A DNA stretch of 27,615 bases from an uncultured Clostridia bacterium (GTDB lineage: Bacteria; Bacillota; Clostridia; TANB77; CAG-508). The stretch spans positions 1 through 27,615 of the forward strand of contig CAKOVH010000014.1 of assembly GCA_934121885.1 (NCBI GenBank), read 5' to 3'. The notes under the pieces were generated by a model, which did no database searches, had not been told where the DNA came from, and was given only the letters and a program-made list of their open reading frames with translations. The first letter of the stretch is position 1, and each line of letters starts with the position of its first letter. The position numbers were made by a program, and so were the translations under genes. Positions 23,766 to 27,615 of the stretch are shown piece by piece.

Positions 23766-23933
23766 TTAGATAATTTCTTTTTTTATTTCATTTATTAATT
23801 GTGGCATATCAATTTCATTATTTGCAAATTGTCTATATAAATTTACATCTGTTTCTGTTATTTCTAACCCTTCTATTGCTAAATCATTTTTTATATTATC
23901 TATATTTAAATTAAAAATTTCTTCGTTAAACAT
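23766..23933 (-). CDS. VbhA-like antitoxin of the Fic pair, 55 residues
   Basis: A short gene that is easily overlooked: ATG at 23931-23933, TAA at 23766-23768, GGAGGT at 23942-23947. The product resembles the antitoxin VbhA domain: a helix ending in LAIEGLEITE, then NLYRQFANNEIDMPQLINEI, as in the family pattern of EGL...YxxGEI...I. VbhA-type antitoxins insert an inhibitory helix with motif (S/T)xxxE(G/N) into the Fic active site so that the glutamate blocks ATP. Here the corresponding stretch is D17-LAI-E21-G22: the glutamate is kept and the Ser/Thr is Asp. It is upstream of fic, the usual antitoxin-first order. Confidence 0.82.
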   Translation of the reverse strand: MFNEEIFNLNIDNIKNDLAIEGLEITETDVNLYRQFANNEIDMPQLINEIKKEII

Positions 23934-23982
23934 ATTATTTTACCTCCAAAATTTTATTTTGTTTTTCACACCCTACATTACT

Positions 23983-23991
23983 ATTATACCA
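23983..23991 (-). promoter_or_regulatory. Extended -10 promoter of the antitoxin-fic operon
   Basis: TGGTATAAT on the minus strand, an extended -10 element about 50 bases before the antitoxin start codon. No good -35 box is found 16-18 bases further up. Confidence 0.55.
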
Positions 23992-24096
23992 TAAAATCAT
24001 TTAAAAATCCAGCTTTTTTGGTATTTTTGTCACATTTTTTATGGTTTCATCATAAAGTAATATTATTAACTTATTATTAATAAAGGGGGATTTAAT

Positions 24097-24777
24097 GTGG
24101 CTAAGATAATTGTTTTTAATAATGACACTGATCGTATGGAAACATATTATAGAAATTTGTCTGACCCTATGCCATACAACACAAATAAAACTTTAACAGT
24201 TAGGGAATTTAGAGGCTCCAGTGGTAGTAACACTTTATGGACAACAAAAAGAACTATGCAAAGTTGGAACAGTCAAAGATACATCTGGGGAAAACCTATA
24301 AATGTTGGTTTTGCTTTTAAAAGACCATTCGAAGGAGGTCATGGAGCACAAAGTCAACATTATGCTGGAGTTGCATTTGACGTTGGTCAACTTTTATCTA
24401 ATACACAAAGAAATCTCCTTAGAAATAGTGCTGTAAATTCTGGTGTATGGTCTTATGTAGAACCTGCAAGTATTAGCCCTACATGGGTACATTTTGACAA
24501 GCGTTTTGGAACACCTGCTTGTTCTACTGGTGGATACCCTCAGTTAAAAAGAGGTAGTGTAAGTAACTATGTTTTAATTGCTCAAGATGATTTAAATACA
24601 CTTGGTTTTAGAACTGGTGGATTAGACGGTATTTTTGGTGCTCAAACGCGAAATGCTGTTATACAATATCAAACCAGTAGAGGTCTATCAGCTGATGGAA
24701 TTATAGGCTGTAATACTTGGCGTTCATTACAAGAAAATGTTGTTGGTACTGGTAGAACAAGTACTACAATTGATTAA
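24097..24777 (+). CDS. M15-type peptidase with C-terminal peptidoglycan-binding domain
   Basis: Predicted zinc D,D- or L,D-peptidase acting on peptidoglycan. Of the 226 residues, about 30-135 form the M15 (D-Ala-D-Ala carboxypeptidase type) core with zinc ligands His88 and Asp95 in SQHYAGVAFDVG and His132 in TWVHFDKR. Residues 149-212 are a peptidoglycan-binding repeat (LDGIFGAQTRNAVIQYQTSR, ADGIIGCNTWRSL). No signal peptide or membrane segment is present, so export must be by another route, or it works after lysis or inside a spore or mother cell. The start is GTG at 24097-24099 after AAAGGGGGA; an overlapping ATG at 24095 reads only four codons. It is the only plus-strand gene in the window. 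Confidence 0.88.
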   Translation: MAKIIVFNNDTDRMETYYRNLSDPMPYNTNKTLTVREFRGSSGSNTLWTTKRTMQSWNSQRYIWGKPINVGFAFKRPFEGGHGAQSQHYAGVAFDVGQLLSNTQRNLLRNSAVNSGVWSYVEPASISPTWVHFDKRFGTPACSTGGYPQLKRGSVSNYVLIAQDDLNTLGFRTGGLDGIFGAQTRNAVIQYQTSRGLSADGIIGCNTWRSLQENVVGTGRTSTTID

Positions 24778-24856
24778 ATAAATAAAAAATCTAGTAGTTT
24801 TTTATGTCTCCTAAATTTGGTTCATATCATTATACTACTAGATTTTTTATTTATTT
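24776..24856. terminator. Shared bidirectional terminator of the M15 peptidase and mreB genes
   Basis: Perfect 23-bp inverted repeat (24776-24798 with 24834-24856) with a 35-base loop. The stop codon of the plus-strand gene (24775-24777) and that of mreB (24851-24853) both lie in the arms. A/T runs at the outer ends provide a U tract in both directions. Confidence 0.9.
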
Positions 24857-25855
24857 TTTCTTTTTTCCATCTAATGAATCAAGATTATCTAACGCTTTAC
24901 CTGTACCTAATGCTACACATGATACTGCATCATTTGCAATCATTACATTTATACCTGTTTTTGCTTGAAGTAATTTATCAAGTCCATCTACTAAACATCC
25001 TCCACCTGTCATATAAATTCCTTTATCTGAAATATCTGCTGCAAGTTCTGGTGGTGTTTTTTCTAACACTGAATGAACACTGTCTACTATCATCATTGCA
25101 GGTTCTATTAAGGCTTCAAGCATTTCGCTTGAATATACTGTTATTGTTTTTGGAAGACCTGTAATTAGGTCTCTTCCTCTTATTTCCATCTCCATATCTT
25201 GTATTTTTGGATACACACATCCAATATTTATTTTTAAGTCTTCTGCAGTTCTTTCTCCAATCATAACATTGTGTTTTCTTTTTATATATTTAACAATTGC
25301 CTCATCAAATTTATCCCCAGCAACTTTAAGTGATTCACTAACAACAGAACCTCCAAGTGAAATAACTGCTATATCTGTTGTTCCTCCTCCTATATCTACT
25401 ACCATATTTCCACATGGTTTTGATATATCTATTCCTGCTCCGATTGCAGCTGCAATTGGTTCTTCAATTAAATATACTTTTCTTGCTCCTGCTTGTGATG
25501 CAGCATCTATAACTGCCTTTTTTTCTACTTCTGTTACTTGTGATGGGATACATATCATAATTCTAGGTGAAAATACAAATTTTCCACATACTCTATTAAT
25601 GAAGTATTTAAGCATTTTTTCAGTTACTGTATAGTTTGATATAACACCTTCGCGTAAAGGCCTTGTTGCTACTATATTTCCAGGAGTTCTTCCAAGCATT
25701 CTTCTTGCTTCTTTTCCAACAGCTAAAACTTCTCCAGTGTTGTTATCTACTGCAACTACAGATGGTTCTCTTAGAACAATACCTTTTCCTTTTACATAGG
25801 CAATTACTGTTGCTGTTCCAAGGTCTATTCCTATATCTTGTCCCCACTTAAACAT
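24851..25855 (-). CDS. mreB: Rod-shape-determining protein MreB/Mbl
   Basis: Actin-like ATPase that forms membrane-bound filaments guiding the elongation machinery. The start MFKWGQDIGIDLGTATVIAY (ATG 25853-25855) lies 9 bases after AAAGGA; two other ATGs upstream (25861, 25900) are possible but give atypical N-termini. DLGTA is the phosphate-1 loop, VVDIGGGTTDIAVISLGG phosphate-2, and IYMTGGGCLVDGLDKLL the adenosine motif. At 334 residues the length is normal. MreB, Mbl and MreBH cannot be told apart safely by eye. mreC and mreD are not next to it. It has its own promoter (25922-25950). Confidence 0.93.
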   Translation of the reverse strand: MFKWGQDIGIDLGTATVIAYVKGKGIVLREPSVVAVDNNTGEVLAVGKEARRMLGRTPGNIVATRPLREGVISNYTVTEKMLKYFINRVCGKFVFSPRIMICIPSQVTEVEKKAVIDAASQAGARKVYLIEEPIAAAIGAGIDISKPCGNMVVDIGGGTTDIAVISLGGSVVSESLKVAGDKFDEAIVKYIKRKHNVMIGERTAEDLKINIGCVYPKIQDMEMEIRGRDLITGLPKTITVYSSEMLEALIEPAMMIVDSVHSVLEKTPPELAADISDKGIYMTGGGCLVDGLDKLLQAKTGINVMIANDAVSCVALGTGKALDNLDSLDGKKKK

Positions 25856-25921
25856 CTTCATCTTTCCTTTCATTTTTGTAATATTACATTTATATTTCAT
25901 TATTGTTACATTTTTGTTACA

Positions 25922-25950
25922 ATTATATTACATATTATAAAAAATATCAA
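25922..25950 (-). promoter_or_regulatory. Sigma-A promoter of mreB
   Basis: TTGATA (25945-25950), 17-base spacer, TATAAT (25922-25927) on the minus strand. The roughly 60-base leader that follows contains TGTAACA twice, 13 bases apart. Confidence 0.8.
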
Positions 25951-25989
25951 TTGTTTTTTTCATTTTTATTCTTTACTTTTTCTCATACA

Positions 25990-26033
25990 AATAAAAACGA
26001 AATAAGATTTTACAATCCTATTTCGTTTTTATT
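25990..26033 (-). terminator. Intrinsic terminator of the lexA operon
   Basis: 15-bp stem with the core AACGAAATA/TATTTCGTT (25990-26004 with 26019-26033), a 14-base loop and flanking A/T runs. It lies 19 bases after the stop codon of the FxLYD gene and can act in both directions. Confidence 0.85.
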
Positions 26034-26052
26034 ATATCTTTTTTACAAAAAA

Positions 26053-26478
26053 CTATTCTTTATTATCTACAATTTTTAAATACATTCTATCTACATTTGA
26101 ATATTTAAAATTTAATTCATATGTTTTCTTTTCTTGTGGTTTTATTGTTCCAATTTCAATATATTCATTACCAATGTTAATATTGTTTTTTGTATATAAC
26201 TCTGCTTTTATGTATTTACCATTTATATTAGAATCGCTATTATTTGTAACATCACCTTTTACATATCCATTTGCATTTGTCTTTTTTGTTTCACTTACTG
26301 TTATATGTAAAGTATTTTCTTCAATTTTATAATTTGTAAATGGCGTATATAAAGACTTTATTCCAACCGTTACTCCTATTGAAACAAATGAAAATAGTAA
26401 AACTGCGTATATAAACCATCTTAGAAGGTTTCTTGTTTGTACTCTTTTGTCTATAAACCAAAAATCGCCATACCCCAT
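26053..26478 (-). CDS. Membrane-anchored FxLYD-domain protein
   Basis: A 141-residue protein with a short positively charged N-terminus, one membrane segment at about residues 20-40 (WFIYAVLLFSFVSIGVTVGI), and an outside beta-rich domain. NGYVKGDVTNNSDSNINGKY followed by IKAELYTKNN fits the FxLYD domain, in which the xLYD position reads AELYT. These domains occur in secreted or anchored proteins of Bacillota and have no defined reaction. The ATG at 26476-26478 follows GGAGGAAAGAT. It is 23 bases downstream of lexA and shares its promoter and terminator, so it may be SOS-linked; that is inference from the operon only. Confidence 0.8.
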   Translation of the reverse strand: MGYGDFWFIDKRVQTRNLLRWFIYAVLLFSFVSIGVTVGIKSLYTPFTNYKIEENTLHITVSETKKTNANGYVKGDVTNNSDSNINGKYIKAELYTKNNINIGNEYIEIGTIKPQEKKTYELNFKYSNVDRMYLKIVDNKE

Positions 26479-26501
26479 ATCTTTCCTCCACTAATTTGCT
26501 T

Positions 26502-27170
26502 TTACATTTTTCTAAATACACCAATTACTTTTCCTAATATTTCACAATTTGGAACAATAATTGGATCCATTGTACTATTTTCTGGTTGTAATCTAATATG
26601 ATCTTTTTCTTTATAAAATGTTTTTACAGTTGCTTCATCTTCTATAAGAGCAACAACTATTTGACCATTATCTGCAGTATTTTGTTTTCTTACTAATATA
26701 TAATCTCCATTTAAGATGCCTGCTTCTATCATACTTTCTCCACGTACTGTAAGCATAAAGCTTTCACTATTTCCAACAAAATCAATTGGAATTGGAAATG
26801 TATCTGTAACATTTTCTACTGCTAAGATTGGTGCACCTGCTGTTATTTTTCCTATAACAGGCACTTCAACCATTTCTCTTCCACTATAGAAATCTTTTGT
26901 TTCTTCTTTTTTCTTTTTAGTTACAGTTTCTCCGTTTTCATTTTTTAATAGCTTTAATGTTCTTCCTTTTTGTGATTCTTTCTTTAGATATCCTTTTTCT
27001 TCTAATTTTGCTAAATATCCATGAACTGTTGCTGTTGAACTAAGACCAACAGCTTTTCCTATTTCTCTTACTGATGGTGGATAACCATTTTTTTCGATTT
27101 GTTTTTCAATAAATTTTAGTATTGATTTTTCCCTTTTGTTTAATCCTTCTTTTACATTTTTATGATTCAA
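26502..27170 (-). CDS. lexA: SOS repressor LexA
   Basis: Dimeric repressor of DNA-damage genes that cleaves itself when bound by RecA filaments. The N-terminal winged helix includes KNGYPPSVREIGKAVGLSST (about 28-47). The cleavage bond is Ala111-Gly112 in GKITAGAPILA. The catalytic pair is Ser146 in RGESMIEAGI and Lys183 in DEATVKTFYKE. The 222 residues are slightly longer than the usual 200-205, with a lysine-rich linker (about 84-92). The start is TTG at 27168-27170, nine bases after GGGAG; an ATG near that site is in another frame and stops after four further codons. No canonical GAACnnnnGTTC box was found in the upstream region. Confidence 0.95.
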   Translation of the reverse strand: MNHKNVKEGLNKREKSILKFIEKQIEKNGYPPSVREIGKAVGLSSTATVHGYLAKLEEKGYLKKESQKGRTLKLLKNENGETVTKKKKEETKDFYSGREMVEVPVIGKITAGAPILAVENVTDTFPIPIDFVGNSESFMLTVRGESMIEAGILNGDYILVRKQNTADNGQIVVALIEDEATVKTFYKEKDHIRLQPENSTMDPIIVPNCEILGKVIGVFRKM

Positions 27171-27200
27171 TTTTCATCACTCCCAAATAATATTTTTCAT

Positions 27201-27229
27201 ATCATATCACACAAACAAAAAAATGTCAA
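27201..27229 (-). promoter_or_regulatory. Sigma-A promoter of lexA
   Basis: TTGACA (27224-27229), 17-base spacer, TATGAT (27201-27206), with TGA before the -10 box (extended -10). The -35 box lies inside an arm of the terminator of the preceding gene. Confidence 0.85.
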
Positions 27230-27250
27230 ACAAATTTTTGACATTTTTTT
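27217..27250 (-). terminator. Intrinsic terminator of the gene at 27283-27615
   Basis: 14-bp stem AAAAAAATGTCAAA with its complement (27217-27230 with 27237-27250), a 6-base loop and a T run on the minus strand. Its 3' arm carries the lexA -35 box. Confidence 0.85.
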
Positions 27251-27282
27251 ATCTTTTTGAGGTTTGCATAATGGATGCTAGA

Positions 27283-27615
27283 TTATAGAGAAACTACAGG
27301 ACAAAGCCAAAGCGCGTCGTCATAGCCGGTGATGTCCACGTGCGCGTCGATGCCGTTCACATAAAGCACGCGGTCAGAGTTTCTAGAAGAAGGCGAAGCC
27401 AACCAACAGGTGCTCCATCCCGCTGTCATAAATATGTTATTTGGTCCTGCTTCTATTGTGTTATTATTCGTATAATATCCTGAATTAGCATAAGTTCCAT
27501 TTGCTCCTACTGAATATCCATATTGACTTCCTATTTTGCATATTAATGTTGTTGAATCTTTATTATTATCTTTCCATACATTATATGCTTTCATATACAT
27601 CTCTACACTTGGACT
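27283..27615 (-). CDS. C-terminal part of a surface-type protein with a GC-rich, NNC-codon tail (partial)
   Basis: The frame is open to the window edge, so only the last 110 residues are seen; the ATG at 27598-27600 has no ribosome binding site and is internal. The first part, with repeats of Gly, Tyr, Asn and Thr (YSVGANGTYANSGYYTNNNT), is AT-rich like the neighbours. From about 27430 down to the stop the DNA turns GC-rich and codons of the form NNC dominate (AGC, ACC, AAC, GAC, CGC, GGC, ATC, CAC). The tail runs CWLASPSSRNSDRVLYVNGI and ends WLCPVVSL. Tails of the CWLxSP...VNGxG...RPVVSL kind occur in gut Bacillota proteins (DUF6273-like) and in C-type-lectin-like targets of diversity-generating retroelements. 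No reverse transcriptase is in the window. The family call is tentative. Confidence 0.7.
   Translation of the reverse strand, partial: SPSVEMYMKAYNVWKDNNKDSTTLICKIGSQYGYSVGANGTYANSGYYTNNNTIEAGPNNIFMTAGWSTCWLASPSSRNSDRVLYVNGIDAHVDITGYDDALWLCPVVSL

Noticed and set aside
26327..26524. Minus-strand open frame overlapping lexA and the FxLYD gene
   Set aside because: Different frame through two well-supported genes; it has no independent start signal.

Overview
The window is an AT-rich (roughly 30% G+C) chromosomal segment from a member of the Bacillota, most likely an uncultured Clostridia-type bacterium. The evidence is: strong AGGAGG ribosome binding sites; sigma-A promoters with exact 17-bp spacers; a dcw cell-wall cluster of Gram-positive type headed by mraZ; TrmFO instead of TrmA; a MurE with the DNPR motif typical of meso-diaminopimelate enzymes; and a SpoVD/PBP2B-like transpeptidase with a PASTA domain. 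Almost everything is on the minus strand. Non-ATG starts are frequent: GTG for rpsL, rpsG, mraZ, rsmH, the M15 gene and a small unknown gene, and TTG for lexA.

Right to left on the minus strand, 3522-1 is the str operon: a promoter and leader hairpin, then rpsL, rpsG, fusA and the first 34 codons of tuf. From 3522 to 5867 are two genes of unknown function, a small one without a normal start codon and a 604-residue coiled-coil protein with its own promoter. From 5888 to 10707 a SNF2/SWIM helicase and trmFO share a promoter. topA (10741-12720) and a small DUF6514-like gene (12829-13143) each have their own promoter and terminator.

From 13215 to 22965 is the division and cell-wall cluster, in transcription order mraZ, rsmH, an ftsL-like gene, a PASTA penicillin-binding protein, murE, mraY, ftsW, murG. 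It starts from a sigma-A promoter followed by three MraZ boxes. murF, murD, murC and the ftsQ/ftsA/ftsZ genes are absent. The penicillin-binding protein is broken by a one-base frameshift, a terminator separates it from ftsL, and a GC-rich inverted-repeat element sits between ftsW and murG. The 463 bases between mraZ and rsmH hold about 18 copies of the 9-mer ACAAAAGAT (transcript sense). I consider this the most unusual element in the window.

From 23125 to 27615 are a VbhA-like antitoxin/Fic pair (the antitoxin was not an obvious call and reads 55 codons), the only plus-strand gene (an M15 peptidase with a peptidoglycan-binding domain) converging on mreB through a shared terminator, an operon of lexA plus an FxLYD membrane protein, and the 3' end of a larger gene. 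The last 150 bases of that gene are GC-rich and full of NNC codons, which resembles the variable region of a diversity-generating retroelement target.

Functionally the window joins translation (S12, S7, EF-G, EF-Tu, tRNA and rRNA methylation), DNA topology and SOS control (TopA, SNF2 helicase, LexA) and envelope growth (dcw cluster, MreB, M15 hydrolase). No tRNA, rRNA, CRISPR array or insertion sequence transposase was seen.
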